From assembly GCF_024662235.1 (NCBI RefSeq), contig NZ_CP096276.1, positions 4,278,001 through 4,342,000 of the forward strand: 64,000 nt of DNA. Direction: 5' to 3'. Within the stretch, counting starts at the first letter, position 1. Each line of letters opens with the position of its first letter. This document shows positions 51,269 to 60,693 of this stretch, in pieces. The position numbers and the translations under genes were made by a program. Source of the DNA: Pimelobacter simplex (lineage in GTDB: Bacteria > Actinomycetota > Actinomycetes > Propionibacteriales > Nocardioidaceae). The notes under the pieces are model-generated. The model was not told the DNA's origin. It made no database searches and saw nothing but the letters and a program-made list of their open reading frames with translations.

Positions 51269-52681
51269 GTGGGTCCCCGCACGCTCCTCGACAAGCTCTG
51301 GGACGACCACGTCGTCGTCCGCGGCAGTGACCGTGGCGGCGGCCCCGACCTGCTGTACGTCGACCTCCACCTGCTCCACGAGATGACCTCGCCGCAGGCG
51401 TTCGCCGGGCTGCGCGCGGCCGGTCGCGGCGTACGCCGTCCGGACCTGACGGTCGCGACCGAGGACCACAACGTCCCGACCACGCCCCTGCTCTCCGGGG
51501 GACTCGACGGCGTGCTCGACCCGCTGAGCCGCCTCCAGATGGAGACGGTGCGGCGCAACTGCGCCGAGTTCGGGGTTCCGCACCACCCGCTGGGATCCGC
51601 GGGCAACGGCATCGTGCACGTGATCGGTCCGGAGCAGGGGCTGAGCCAGCCGGGGCTGACGATCGTGTGCGGCGACTCGCACACGTCCACCCACGGCGCG
51701 CTGGGAGCGCTGGCGTTCGGGATAGGGACGAGCCAGGTGGAGCACGTGCTCGCCACTCAGACGCTGTGGATGGAGCGGCCGCGCAGCTTCGAGGTGCGGG
51801 TCGACGGCGTCCTGCGGGCGGGCGTGACGGCCAAGGACCTGGCGCTGCACGTGGTGCGGGCGATCGGGGCCAACGGCGGTGCCGGCTCGGTGCTGGAGCT
51901 GCGCGGCAGCTGCATCGAGGCGCTGGGCGTCGAGGAGCGGATGACCCTGTGCAACATGAGCATCGAGTGCGGTGCCCGGGGTGGGGTCATCGCGCCCGAC
52001 CGGACCACGCTGGCGTACCTCGAGGGGCGGCCGTTCGCGCCGACCGGAGCGGCGTGGGACGCGGCGACCGACTCCTGGCGGACGCTGCGCAGCGACGACG
52101 GCGCGGTCTTCGACCGCTCGATCACGATCGATGCGGCCGACGTCTCCCCGACGGTCACGTGGGGCACCAACCCGAGCCAGGCGGTCGCGCTCGACGACGT
52201 CGTGCCGGAACCCGCACCGGGCGACGAGACGGCGGCGCGGGCACTGCGGTACATGGGCCTCTCCTCCGGCACGCCGATGCGCGCGATCGCCGTCGACACC
52301 GTGTTCATCGGCTCGTGCACGAACGGCCGGCTGGAGGACCTGCGGGCCGCGGCGGATGTGCTGCGGGCCAACGGCGGCACTGTCGCCGACGGCGTACGGG
52401 CGCTGGTCGTGCCGGGGTCGGCGGCCGTGGTCCGGGCAGCGGAGGCCGAGGGGCTGGACCAGGTGTTCACCGCGGCGGGGTTCGAGTGGCGTGGGTCGGG
52501 CTGCTCGATGTGCACCGCGATGAACCCGGACGCCCTCGGGCCCGGCGTCCGCTCGGCGTCGACGACGAACCGCAACTTCGAGGGACGCCAGGGCGACGGC
52601 GCCCGGACCCACCTGGTCTCGCCGCCGGTGGCGGCGGCGACGGCGATCCGGGGCCGGTTGAGCGCGCCGGAAGACCTCTAG
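51269..52681 (+). CDS. leuC: 3-Isopropylmalate dehydratase large subunit (LeuC-like aconitase family)
   Basis: A 470-residue Fe-S hydro-lyase large subunit: [11 protein letters not shown] at the start, [40 protein letters not shown], and the cluster cysteines in [13 protein letters not shown] and [12 protein letters not shown] 51269 begins 4 bases after the VOC stop. LeuC works only with the small LeuD subunit, and no leuD is in the window; the next gene is on the other strand. With VOC and TetR neighbours it may be a catabolic relative (for example a dimethylmalate or citramalate dehydratase) rather than leucine biosynthesis. Confidence 0.85.
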   Translation: MGPRTLLDKLWDDHVVVRGSDRGGGPDLLYVDLHLLHEMTSPQAFAGLRAAGRGVRRPDLTVATEDHNVPTTPLLSGGLDGVLDPLSRLQMETVRRNCAEFGVPHHPLGSAGNGIVHVIGPEQGLSQPGLTIVCGDSHTSTHGALGALAFGIGTSQVEHVLATQTLWMERPRSFEVRVDGVLRAGVTAKDLALHVVRAIGANGGAGSVLELRGSCIEALGVEERMTLCNMSIECGARGGVIAPDRTTLAYLEGRPFAPTGAAWDAATDSWRTLRSDDGAVFDRSITIDAADVSPTVTWGTNPSQAVALDDVVPEPAPGDETAARALRYMGLSSGTPMRAIAVDTVFIGSCTNGRLEDLRAAADVLRANGGTVADGVRALVVPGSAAVVRAAEAEGLDQVFTAAGFEWRGSGCSMCTAMNPDALGPGVRSASTTNRNFEGRQGDGARTHLVSPPVAAATAIRGRLSAPEDL

Positions 52682-52700
52682 AAACCGGCGATCCCGGCTC

Positions 52701-53645
52701 TCAGAAGGTCGCCTCGCGGGTGCGGACGAGCCCGGTCAGCGTGGCGTTGACCGGCGCGGTCCGCCCGACCTTGGCGGCCTCGCGCGGGATCGCGCCGTTG
52801 ATCACGGCGATCTCGCTGCGGCGTCCGGCTTCGTGGTCGAGCAGGGCCGAGGGCTTGGCGGCGGGCATCTGGGCGCCGAAGTCGCGCACGTGCACCACCG
52901 GGTCCGGTACGTCGATCCCGATGCCCAGCGCCCGCGCCGTCTCCCACGCCTCGGTGGCAGCCGCCCGGCTGATCGGTCCCATCTCGGGATGGTCCATCAC
53001 CTCGCCGACGGTGAGGCCGGTGAGCGCGCAGGGGGCGCTGTAGGCGACATTGCAGATGAGCTTCTCCCACTGCATCGCGGCGATGTCGCCGACCGCGGCG
53101 GCGTCGAAGCCGCCGGCCCGCCAGGCGGCGGCGATCCGCTCGACGTCGTCGGCGGGAAGACCACCACCGGAGACGCCGTCGTAGGCACCGAAGCGCAGCG
53201 CCTTCATCGCGTTGTGGTGCACCCGGCCGGGGCCGGTCAGGGAGGCGCCGAAGCCGCTGGCGATACCGACGGCGAGGCGGCCGGCGCCGAGCACGCGGGC
53301 GACCTCCTCGGCCGAGCCGAGGCCGTTCTGGATGGTGAGGACGACGGTGTCGTCGTCCAGCAGCGGAGCGAGTCCGGCGGCGGCCGACACCACATCGGCG
53401 GCCTTGACGGCGAGCACGACGAGGTCGACCGGTTCGGCGGGTGGGGCCTGGAACGCCCGTACCTGCGCGGTTCTCTCGCCGTCAGGGCCCGAGAGGGCGA
53501 GTCCGTCACGGGCGATCGCCTGGACGTGGTCCGCCCACGCGTCGACGACGAGGAGGTCATGGCCGGCGCCGGCGAGGCGGGCGGCGTAGACCGATCCCAT
53601 CGCGCCGCAGCCGACGACGGCGATCCGCAAGGGAGTGGCGGCCAT
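52701..53645 (-). CDS. 2-Dehydropantoate 2-reductase-like oxidoreductase
   Basis: A 314-residue NADPH enzyme of the ketopantoate reductase family: Rossmann motif RIAVVGCGAMGSVYAARLAGAG at the N-terminus, LVVLAVKAADV, LTIQNGLGSAEEV, and the helical C-terminal domain with WEKLICNVAYSAPCALTGL (catalytic Lys). It reduces a 2-keto acid. ATG 53645 overlaps the upstream stop by one base, so it is translated with the dehydratase. In this catabolic setting it may act on a hydroxy- or keto-acid other than ketopantoate. Confidence 0.88.
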   Translation of the reverse strand: MAATPLRIAVVGCGAMGSVYAARLAGAGHDLLVVDAWADHVQAIARDGLALSGPDGERTAQVRAFQAPPAEPVDLVVLAVKAADVVSAAAGLAPLLDDDTVVLTIQNGLGSAEEVARVLGAGRLAVGIASGFGASLTGPGRVHHNAMKALRFGAYDGVSGGGLPADDVERIAAAWRAGGFDAAAVGDIAAMQWEKLICNVAYSAPCALTGLTVGEVMDHPEMGPISRAAATEAWETARALGIGIDVPDPVVHVRDFGAQMPAAKPSALLDHEAGRRSEIAVINGAIPREAAKVGRTAPVNATLTGLVRTREATF

Positions 53646-54811
53646 CAGGCGACCAGCTTCGCGATCTCGTCGCCCAGGCCGACCTTGGCCTCGAGCCCGA
53701 AGCCCGGGTGGTCGGCCGGGCGGATCAGTCCGTCGGCGAGCACGCAGTCGTCGCTGTAGCCGCCGAACGGCTGGAAGACACCGGGATACGCCTCGCACCC
53801 ACCGAGGCCGAGGCCGACGACGATGTGCAGGTTGACCAGGTGCCCGCCGTGCGGGACGGCAGCGCGGCGGTCGAACCCGGCCTCCTCCATGAGCGCGACC
53901 ATGGCGGCGTACTCGGTGAGCCCGTAGCTCAGCCCGGCGTCCATCTGGAGCAGGTCGCGGTCGGGCCGGACGCCTCCGAAACGCAGCAGGTTGGCGACGT
54001 CCTGGCGCGAGAAGAGGTTCTCGCCGGTCGCGATCGGCCCGTCGTACGCCGCGGTCAGCTCGGCCGTCAGGGCGTAGTCGAGCGGGTCGACGGCCTCCTC
54101 GTACCAGCGCAGGCCGAGCGGCGCGAGCGCCTCGGCGTAGGCCAGCGCACGCTCGCGGTCGAACCGGCCGTTGGCGTCGACGGCGACGCGGTCACCGGCG
54201 CCGGCCGCGGCGACGGCGGCCTCGACCCGGCGCAGGTCCTCGGCGAGCGGGAGCCCGCCGATCTTGATCTTCACGGCGGGATAGCCCGCGTCGAGGTAGC
54301 CGCGCACCTCGTCGGTGAGCCGGCCCAGGTCGTCGACGGCCTGGTAATACCCACCGGCCGCATAGACCGGAACCCCCTCCAGCACGGGGTTTCGGCCGTG
54401 CGCCCGCGCGATGGTGGCGTACGCCGGCTCGTCGTTCACCTTGGCCAGCAGGTCCCAGCACGCGAGCTCGACGGCACTCGCGGCCGCCGCTCGGTCACCG
54501 TGCCCGCCGGGCTTCTCGTCGCGCAGCGCGCAGCCGAGCACCCGGGCCGGGTCGAGCAGGCCGCCGTCGGGATCGAGCAACGACGAGGGGTCGGCGCTCA
54601 GCAGGCGCGGGATCATCCGCTCGCGGAGGATGCCGCCCTGCGCGTGCCGGCCGATCGAGTTGAACGCGACACCCGTCAGCGGCACCCCGTCGCGCACGAC
54701 GTCGCTGACCACGGCGACCAGCGAGACCTTGTGCTCAGCGAAGCTGACGACCGCGTTGGCGATGTCCCCCTGCAGGGGTACGTCGACCTCGCGGATCTCG
54801 GTGATGCGCAC
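53645..54811 (-). CDS. Enolase-superfamily dehydratase, D-tartrate-dehydratase-like
   Basis: A 388-residue mandelate-racemase-subgroup protein. Family blocks agree, from memory, with D-tartrate dehydratase (TarD): VSLVAVVSDVVRDGVPLTGV, NSIGRHAQGGILRERM, EKPGGHGDRAAA, VYAAGGYY, the base motif KIKIGG (K-x-K), Asp in VAVDANGRFD, Glu in WYEEAVDPLDYAL and TGENLFSRQD, and the His in PHGGHL. The metal ligands and catalytic Lys/His are therefore visible. It would dehydrate a 2,3-dihydroxy acid to a 2-keto acid such as oxaloacetate. GTG 54811 has an AGGAAG site 3 bases away. Confidence 0.85.
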   Translation of the reverse strand: MRITEIREVDVPLQGDIANAVVSFAEHKVSLVAVVSDVVRDGVPLTGVAFNSIGRHAQGGILRERMIPRLLSADPSSLLDPDGGLLDPARVLGCALRDEKPGGHGDRAAAASAVELACWDLLAKVNDEPAYATIARAHGRNPVLEGVPVYAAGGYYQAVDDLGRLTDEVRGYLDAGYPAVKIKIGGLPLAEDLRRVEAAVAAAGAGDRVAVDANGRFDRERALAYAEALAPLGLRWYEEAVDPLDYALTAELTAAYDGPIATGENLFSRQDVANLLRFGGVRPDRDLLQMDAGLSYGLTEYAAMVALMEEAGFDRRAAVPHGGHLVNLHIVVGLGLGGCEAYPGVFQPFGGYSDDCVLADGLIRPADHPGFGLEAKVGLGDEIAKLVA

Positions 54812-54866
54812 TTCTTCCTCATTTCTAGGGGGTTTCCCGGGATGGGGTGGTGGAGCGAGGGCTGCT

Positions 54867-55604
54867 TCAGCCGCCGGCTCGCTCCATGGAGACGGTGAAC
54901 TCGAAACGGTCCGCCGGGTGGACGGAGACGGTCACCTGGGCGACGTCGCCGCCGCGCTCGACGTAGCGGCGCACGATCTGGAGCGCTGGGCTGCCGATCT
55001 CGGCCCGCAGGACGTCGGCCAGGTCGGCCGACAGGGAGCAGGCCCGGATGCGCTGGTCCACCCGGACCGTCATCCGGCCGGTGCACTGCTCGACGATCTC
55101 GTTGATCAGCCCGTCGGGACGGGCCATCCGGTCACCGATGACGAGGGCGACGTCCGGGTCGAGGTAGACGTCGGTGTGGCAGAGGGGGCGCTGCTCGTCG
55201 AGACCGCCGACCTCGTCGAGGCGCAGCATCCGCAGGTGCACCCACGGCCGTCCGGGCTCGCAGCCCAGCAGGGACGCGAGATCGGCGTCGGCGACGACCT
55301 CGCGCTGACCGAGCACGCTGCGGCGGGTCTCGGTGGAGTACTGGACGAGCTCGTTCATGGTCGTCACGGTGCGGGCGTACCCCGTCGTGGGCCGGACCGC
55401 CTCGACCCGGGTGCCGATCCGGCGGCGGCGCGAGACCATGCCGAGCCGCTCGAGCGAGTCGAGCGCGGAGCGCACGGTCGCCCGCGAGACGGCGTACGCC
55501 GACGCGAGCTCGACCTCCGGCGGCAGCTGCGAGCCCACCGGGTAGGTCGCGTCCTCGATCCGGCGCGCGAGCGACCGGGCGACCTCCTCGTAGCGTGCGA
55601 CCAC
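54867..55604 (-). CDS. GntR-family regulator with UTRA effector domain
   Basis: A 245-residue HutC-subfamily regulator: winged helix-turn-helix (YEEVARSLARRIEDATYPVG, ASAYAVSRATVRSALDSLE) and a C-terminal UTRA domain (VVADADLASLLGCEPGRPWV, DVYLDPDV). GTG 55604 has GGGGGAG 5 bases upstream. It lies between the acyl-CoA ligase genes and the dehydratase gene on the same strand, 55 bases from the latter, so it probably controls this catabolic unit in response to a pathway acid or CoA ester. No clear palindrome was seen nearby. Confidence 0.92.
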   Translation of the reverse strand: MVARYEEVARSLARRIEDATYPVGSQLPPEVELASAYAVSRATVRSALDSLERLGMVSRRRRIGTRVEAVRPTTGYARTVTTMNELVQYSTETRRSVLGQREVVADADLASLLGCEPGRPWVHLRMLRLDEVGGLDEQRPLCHTDVYLDPDVALVIGDRMARPDGLINEIVEQCTGRMTVRVDQRIRACSLSADLADVLRAEIGSPALQIVRRYVERGGDVAQVTVSVHPADRFEFTVSMERAGG

Positions 55605-55631
55605 TGTGCTCCCCCTTCTTCTCTGCGTCCG

Positions 55632-57173
55632 TCAGGCGATCTCGCGCGAGCGCCCGGCCCAGTACGGCGCCCGCAGCTCGCGCTTGAGCAGCTTGCCGCT
55701 CGGGTTGCGCGGGAGCGCCTCGACCAGGTCGACCGACGTCGGGCACTTGTAGTGGGCGAGCCGCTCGCGGCAGTAGGCGACGAGGTCGGCCGGGTCGGGC
55801 CGCTCGGCTGCGGGGATGACGACGGCCTTGACCGTCTCCCCCCAGCGCTCGTGCGGCACACCGATGACGGCGACGTCGCGCACGCCGGGGTGGGTCATCA
55901 GGACGTTCTCGACCTCGACGGGATAGATGTTCTCGCCGCCCGACACGATCATGTCCTTCACCCGGTCGCACAGGAACAGGTAGCCGTCGGCGTCCTGGTA
56001 GCCCGCGTCACCGGTGCGGAACCAGCCGTCGTCGCGCAGCACGGCGCTCAGCTCGCCCGGCTGGTTGCGGTACCCGGCCATGATCAGCGCGCTGCGGGTC
56101 CAGACCTCTCCCGTCTCCCCCTCGGCGCAGCGCTCCCCCGTCGCGGGGTCGAAGACGCCGAGCTCGACAGTGGGGACGGCGACGCCGGCCGACGCGAGCC
56201 GCGCCCCGCCACGGCGGTGGTCCTCCGGCCCCAGGAACGTGATCGGACCGCAGGTCTCGGTCATCCCGTAGCTCTGGACCAGGTCACAGCCGAACAGCTC
56301 GCGTGCGGCGTCCGCGACCGTGGGCGACATGGGCGAACCGCCGTAGATGAGCGTGCGCAGCCGCGGGTACGCGCGTTCGGCCGCGCCGGGGTGCTGCACG
56401 AGCGCCTGCACGACGGCGGGCACGGTGAGTGCGTGGTCGACGCGTCCGTCCGCGAAGACGCCGAGGACGAGGTCCGGGCGGATGTCGAGCACGTAGAGCG
56501 AGGTCGCGCCGAGACCGAGGCAGTAGAACACCCAGCCCGTGCCGGACAGGTGGAAGATCGGCGCCGGCACCATGACGACGTCGCCCTCGGCGATGTCCCA
56601 CGGCGCGGGCGCGGCGAGGTTGGCGGCGACCGCCCGGTTGGGCAGCTCGACGCCCTTGGGCCGGCCGGACGTGCCCGAGGTGTAGATGAGGAACGCGATG
56701 TCGTCGGGCTCCGGATCCAGCGCCGGTACGGCGACCTGTCCGGCCAGCCACGCGTCGTACGGCTGCTCGTCGCCGCCGGGCAGCAGCACCCGGGCTGCGC
56801 CGTCCTCCGGGACGGGACGGCCCAGCAGGGGCAGGAACTCCGCCTCGACGACGAGGACGGCCACGTCGGCGTCCGTCAGCACGGCCGTGGTCTCGTCGGC
56901 GCTGAGGCGCCAGTTGAACGGGATGGCGGCGGCCCGGCGGAACGACGCGGCCGCGAGCACCTCGGCCCAGGTGACCGCGTTCTTGCCGATGAAGCCGACC
57001 CGGCCGCCCGGGCCGACGCCGTGGGCGGCGAGGCCGCCGGCGAGGCGGCTGCTCGCATCGAGCCAGCTCGCGAAGGTGTGCTCCGCGACGCCCTCGACGG
57101 CGACGGCGGGCGCGTCCGGCCGCACGCCCGCCCAGTGGCGCAGCATGCTGCCGATCGATCGGTGGTGGTCCAT
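55632..57173 (-). CDS. Acyl-CoA synthetase (AMP-forming)
   Basis: A 513-residue adenylate-forming ligase: P-loop-like FLIYTSGTSGRPKGVELPNR, LVQSYGMTETCG (A5), DGWFRTGDAGYQDADGYLFL (A7), RVKDMIVSGGENIYPVEVE (A8) and RNPSGKLLKREL with the catalytic Lys. It activates a carboxylic acid to its CoA ester with ATP. It follows the other ligase gene by 10 bases. Presence of two related but clearly different ligases suggests two acid substrates or a chain of steps for compounds imported by the adjacent Liv system. Confidence 0.93.
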   Translation of the reverse strand: MDHHRSIGSMLRHWAGVRPDAPAVAVEGVAEHTFASWLDASSRLAGGLAAHGVGPGGRVGFIGKNAVTWAEVLAAASFRRAAAIPFNWRLSADETTAVLTDADVAVLVVEAEFLPLLGRPVPEDGAARVLLPGGDEQPYDAWLAGQVAVPALDPEPDDIAFLIYTSGTSGRPKGVELPNRAVAANLAAPAPWDIAEGDVVMVPAPIFHLSGTGWVFYCLGLGATSLYVLDIRPDLVLGVFADGRVDHALTVPAVVQALVQHPGAAERAYPRLRTLIYGGSPMSPTVADAARELFGCDLVQSYGMTETCGPITFLGPEDHRRGGARLASAGVAVPTVELGVFDPATGERCAEGETGEVWTRSALIMAGYRNQPGELSAVLRDDGWFRTGDAGYQDADGYLFLCDRVKDMIVSGGENIYPVEVENVLMTHPGVRDVAVIGVPHERWGETVKAVVIPAAERPDPADLVAYCRERLAHYKCPTSVDLVEALPRNPSGKLLKRELRAPYWAGRSREIA

Positions 57174-57183
57174 CGGGTCCTGC

Positions 57184-58722
57184 CTATCTCGTCGGGGGAA
57201 CGGTGTCCACGAGCCGGCGCCGCAGGTCGACCTTCAGCACCTTGCCGAGGGCGTTGCGAGGCAGCGCGTCGATGACGGTGTAGTCGCTGGGGCACTTGAA
57301 GCCGGCGAGCCGTGCGCGGCAGAACGCTCGCAGTTCCTCGGGGTCGAGGGTCGCCACGTCCGGCTCCGGGACGACGAACGCGACCGGCGTCTCCCCCCAA
57401 CGCTCGTGGGGACGGGCCACGACGGCGACCTCGGCGACATCGGCGTGCTCGAGCAGCACCCGCTCGATCTCCGCGGGGTAGATGTTCTCGCCGCCGCTGA
57501 TGATCATGTCCTTGGCGCGACCGACGATGCTGAGGTAGCCCTCGGCGCTGAGCACACCCACGTCACCGGTGCGGAACCACCCGTCGTCGGTGAACGCACG
57601 ACGCGTCTCCTCGGGGTCCTTCCAGTACTCGGCGATCAGGTTCTCGCTGCGGACGAGGAGCTCTCCCGGCGTCCCGGCCGGCAGGGCCGCATCGGAGGCG
57701 TCGACGATCCGGGCCTCCCAGCCGAGCACGAGCTGGCCGGCGGACGCGAGCCGTGCGGTGCCGGCGACGTGGTCCTCGGGGCGCAGCACCGACAGGAAGC
57801 CCTGGAGCTCGGTGCTGCCGTAGATCTGCCGGAAGCGGCCGCACACCCGGCGCAGCGCACGCTCCAGCAGCTCGGGCGCGATGGGCGCGGCGCCGTACTG
57901 GACCTCGCGGAGACTGGAGAGGTCCGCGTCCTGGCGCCGGGTCTCGAGCGCGTCGACGAGCATCTCGATGATCGTCGGCGCCGCGGTGAAGAAGTTGATC
58001 CGCTGGCCGGCGATCGTGTCGATCACCCGGTCGACGTCGAAGCCGTCGTGGACGACGAGCGTGCCGCCGGTGAGGAAGCACTGCATCGCCTGCGCGAACC
58101 CGGCGAGGTGGAAGAGCGGCATCATCACGAGGTGGTTGCTGCCGCGCACCTGGTCGCCGATGTCGATCGCGAAGCCGGCCAGGTTGCGCACGAGCGAGCC
58201 GTGGTCGAGCGGGATCACCTTCGGCCGCCCCGTGGTGCCGCTCGTGTGCATGAGCATCGCGACCTCGTCGACCTTGAGCCGCTCGTCCGGCCGGGCCGGT
58301 ACGGCGCCCACGAGACTCGCCGCGGCGAGCCACCCCTCGGTCGCCGGACCGTCCACGACACAGGTCGCACCCGGCACCAGGCCGATCAGCCCGGTCGACG
58401 TCGGGTCGGCGAACACCGCCACAGGTGCGGTCATCTCGACCAGCTCGGCGACCTCGGACGGGGTCATCCGCCAGTTGAGCAGCAGCGGCAGCGCGCCGAT
58501 CCGCACCAGGGCGAGGGTCTGGACGAAGAGCTCCGCGCTGTTGCGCGAGAGCACCGCCACGACGTCGCCGCTGCGCACACCACGGTCGTGCCAGCCCCCG
58601 GCCCGGGACTCGACCAGGGCGTGCAGCTCGCCGTAGGTCAGCGCGCCGCGGTCGTCGCGGATCGCCACCGCGTCGGCGTCCGCGCTGGCCCGCCAGTCGA
58701 GCACGTGGATCCAGGTCTGCAT
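57184..58722 (-). CDS. Acyl-CoA synthetase (AMP-forming), second copy
   Basis: A 512-residue adenylate-forming ligase: AMLMHTSGTTGRPKVIPLDH, RQIYGSTELQGF, DDGWFRTGDVGVLSAEGYLS, RAKDMIISGGENIYPAEIE and RNALGKVLKVDLR with catalytic Lys. ATG 58722 overlaps the LivM stop by one base; the much longer upstream frame is shadow coding over livM. Together with the ligase at 55632 it links transport to CoA activation. Substrate is likely an aromatic, alicyclic or branched acid, by inference. Confidence 0.93.
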   Translation of the reverse strand: MQTWIHVLDWRASADADAVAIRDDRGALTYGELHALVESRAGGWHDRGVRSGDVVAVLSRNSAELFVQTLALVRIGALPLLLNWRMTPSEVAELVEMTAPVAVFADPTSTGLIGLVPGATCVVDGPATEGWLAAASLVGAVPARPDERLKVDEVAMLMHTSGTTGRPKVIPLDHGSLVRNLAGFAIDIGDQVRGSNHLVMMPLFHLAGFAQAMQCFLTGGTLVVHDGFDVDRVIDTIAGQRINFFTAAPTIIEMLVDALETRRQDADLSSLREVQYGAAPIAPELLERALRRVCGRFRQIYGSTELQGFLSVLRPEDHVAGTARLASAGQLVLGWEARIVDASDAALPAGTPGELLVRSENLIAEYWKDPEETRRAFTDDGWFRTGDVGVLSAEGYLSIVGRAKDMIISGGENIYPAEIERVLLEHADVAEVAVVARPHERWGETPVAFVVPEPDVATLDPEELRAFCRARLAGFKCPSDYTVIDALPRNALGKVLKVDLRRRLVDTVPPTR

Positions 58723-59810
58723 CAGGCCACCTCCGCCAGGACGGGTTCGGGTACGGGCTCCTGCGCCGGACGCCGGCGCCGGCCACCGACCAGCAGGCCC
58801 AGCACCCGGTCGAGCCCACCGCGGGCGAACATGATGACCACGATGAGCAGCCCGCAGTAGACGAACACACTCATCACGTTGGCGTCGATGCCGCCCTCGC
58901 CGACGGGCGAGAGGAACGGCATCCGGTCGGCGTACTGGCCGAGGACGCGGGGCAGCGCCGTCACGAAGACCGCGCCGGCCACGGCGCCGCGCACACTGCC
59001 GAGGCCACCGATGATGATCATCACCAGGTAGTCCGTGGAGAGCTGGAAGCCGAACGCCTGCGGCGTGACGAACTGGGCCGTCAGCGCGACCAGCACACCG
59101 GCCGCACCGGCGTAGAGCGCGGCGAGGAAGAACGCCGCCGCCCGACCCCGCCGGACGTCGATCCCCAGCGCGGACGCGCCGATCTCGCTCTCCTTGACCA
59201 TCGCGAGCGCGATGCCGGGGCGTCCGCGCACCACGTTGCGTGCGGTCACGAAGGCGACGACGAGCACCAGCAGCGCCAACCACCAGAGCTTCTCGGCGGC
59301 TCCGAAGGGCACCTGCGCGACGACCCACGGCTCGGTGTCACCGAGGTTGATGCCGAAGATGTCGAGCTCGGGCACCGCGCGCCCGACGTACCCGCCGCTG
59401 ATGCCGCCGACCTCCTGCAGCACGTGCTGCCAGATGAAGACCAGTCCGATCGTGACGACCGCGAGGTAGAGCCCGTTGACCCGGCCCGAGAGCGGGCTCA
59501 GTACCAGGCCACCGAGAGCCGCGAGGCCGATGCCGCCGAGCACCGCGAGCGCCGGCGGCCAGCCCAGGCCCCAGGCGAGCTCGCTCGGGTCGGACGCGAG
59601 CACGACGTATCCGTAGGCACCGATGCCGACGAACACCGCGTGGGCCAAGGAGATCTGGCCCGCTACGCCCACCAGGAGGGTGAGCCCGATGGCCGCGACG
59701 CCGGCCGCCATGGCGAGCGCGCCGAGCTGGAGCCAGAAGCCGTCGAGGTAGTACGGCGCGACGAGCAGCACGACCAGCAGGGCCGCGACGAGCACCCGCC
59801 CCCTAGACAC
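58722..59810 (-). CDS. livM: Branched-chain amino acid-type ABC permease LivM
   Basis: A 362-residue inner-membrane permease with about nine helices. The LivM signature lies in GLTLLVGVAGQISLAHAVFVGIGAYGYV, and the cytoplasmic coupling loop ARNVVRGRPGIALAMVKESEIGASALGIDV precedes the last helices. The C-terminal tail is Pro/Glu-rich. GTG 59810 overlaps the LivH stop by 8 bases. It forms the channel with LivH; together with two ATPases and a lipoprotein it makes a full HAAT-family importer. Confidence 0.93.
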   Translation of the reverse strand: MSRGRVLVAALLVVLLVAPYYLDGFWLQLGALAMAAGVAAIGLTLLVGVAGQISLAHAVFVGIGAYGYVVLASDPSELAWGLGWPPALAVLGGIGLAALGGLVLSPLSGRVNGLYLAVVTIGLVFIWQHVLQEVGGISGGYVGRAVPELDIFGINLGDTEPWVVAQVPFGAAEKLWWLALLVLVVAFVTARNVVRGRPGIALAMVKESEIGASALGIDVRRGRAAAFFLAALYAGAAGVLVALTAQFVTPQAFGFQLSTDYLVMIIIGGLGSVRGAVAGAVFVTALPRVLGQYADRMPFLSPVGEGGIDANVMSVFVYCGLLIVVIMFARGGLDRVLGLLVGGRRRRPAQEPVPEPVLAEVA

Positions 59811-60693
59811 GCTGCACCTGCTTGGCGCTGAAGAGCCCCTGCGGCCGCAGCAGCAGGACGACGAGCAGCAGCACCCACGCGGAGATCCCGGACAGGTTGT
59901 GCGCCCAGCCGCCCAGCGAGCCCTCGTACGTCGCCGCGAACGCCTCGACCATGCCGAGCATGACCCCGCCGACGAGTGCGCCGCCGACCGAGCCGAGGCC
60001 GCCGATGACAGCGGCCGGGAAGGCGCGGAAGGCCGTGTCCGCCAGCGCAGGCGTCACGCCCGGCGTCGGGAACGACGCGAGGAAGAGGCCCGACAGGACG
60101 GCGAGTGCGCCGCCGATGGCCCAGCTCGTCCACGACACCGCGGAGAGCCGGACGCCCATCAGGGCAGCCACCTCGCCGTCCTGGTTGCTGACGCGCATCG
60201 CCAGCCCCCAGCTGGTGAAGCGGAACAGCAGCAGGAACACGGTGATCGCGAGCACCGCCACGACGAGGGCGATGAGGCGCACGGTCGGCATGGTGACGGC
60301 GCCGATCTCGACGACGTCGTTGCCGATCGGGTCGCGCAGCGGCAGCGTCTCGGTACCGATCCGGCGGCTGATCTCGGTCACGACGAGCAGGTTGAGGCCG
60401 AGCGTGAGGATCGTCAGCGTGACGTGGTCGTGGGTGCGGCTGTTGCGCAGGAACACCGTCTCGGCGACGACCGCGACGAGCGCACCGGTCAGCAGTCCGG
60501 CAAGCACGCCGACGAGGTAGCCGTGGTCCTCGCTGACCACCGAGGCGACGTACACGCCGACGAGGAGGAAGGCACCGTGGGCGAAGTTCAGGACGCCGGT
60601 GGCGCGGTAGATCACGACGAAGCCGAGCGCCATCACGGCGTACAGCGCGCCGAGCGAAAGGCCGCTGGCCAGCGCGTTGAGGAGGCTATCCAC
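59803..60693 (-). CDS. livH: Branched-chain amino acid-type ABC permease LivH
   Basis: A 296-residue permease: SLGALYAVMALGFVVIYRATGVLNFAHGAFLLVGVYVA is the LivH entry region and RVSNQDGEVAALMGVRLSAVSW the coupling loop. GTG 60693 is preferred because GGAGG at 60703-60707 precedes it and it overlaps the LivG stop by 8 bases; GTG 60711 would add six residues inside livG. Second membrane subunit of the importer. Confidence 0.93.
   Translation of the reverse strand: MDSLLNALASGLSLGALYAVMALGFVVIYRATGVLNFAHGAFLLVGVYVASVVSEDHGYLVGVLAGLLTGALVAVVAETVFLRNSRTHDHVTLTILTLGLNLLVVTEISRRIGTETLPLRDPIGNDVVEIGAVTMPTVRLIALVVAVLAITVFLLLFRFTSWGLAMRVSNQDGEVAALMGVRLSAVSWTSWAIGGALAVLSGLFLASFPTPGVTPALADTAFRAFPAAVIGGLGSVGGALVGGVMLGMVEAFAATYEGSLGGWAHNLSGISAWVLLLVVLLLRPQGLFSAKQVQRV

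Noticed and set aside
52682..52700. A leuD small-subunit gene after leuC
   Set aside because: Only 18 bases separate leuC from the end of a minus-strand gene, and no frame of LeuD size or motif is found nearby.
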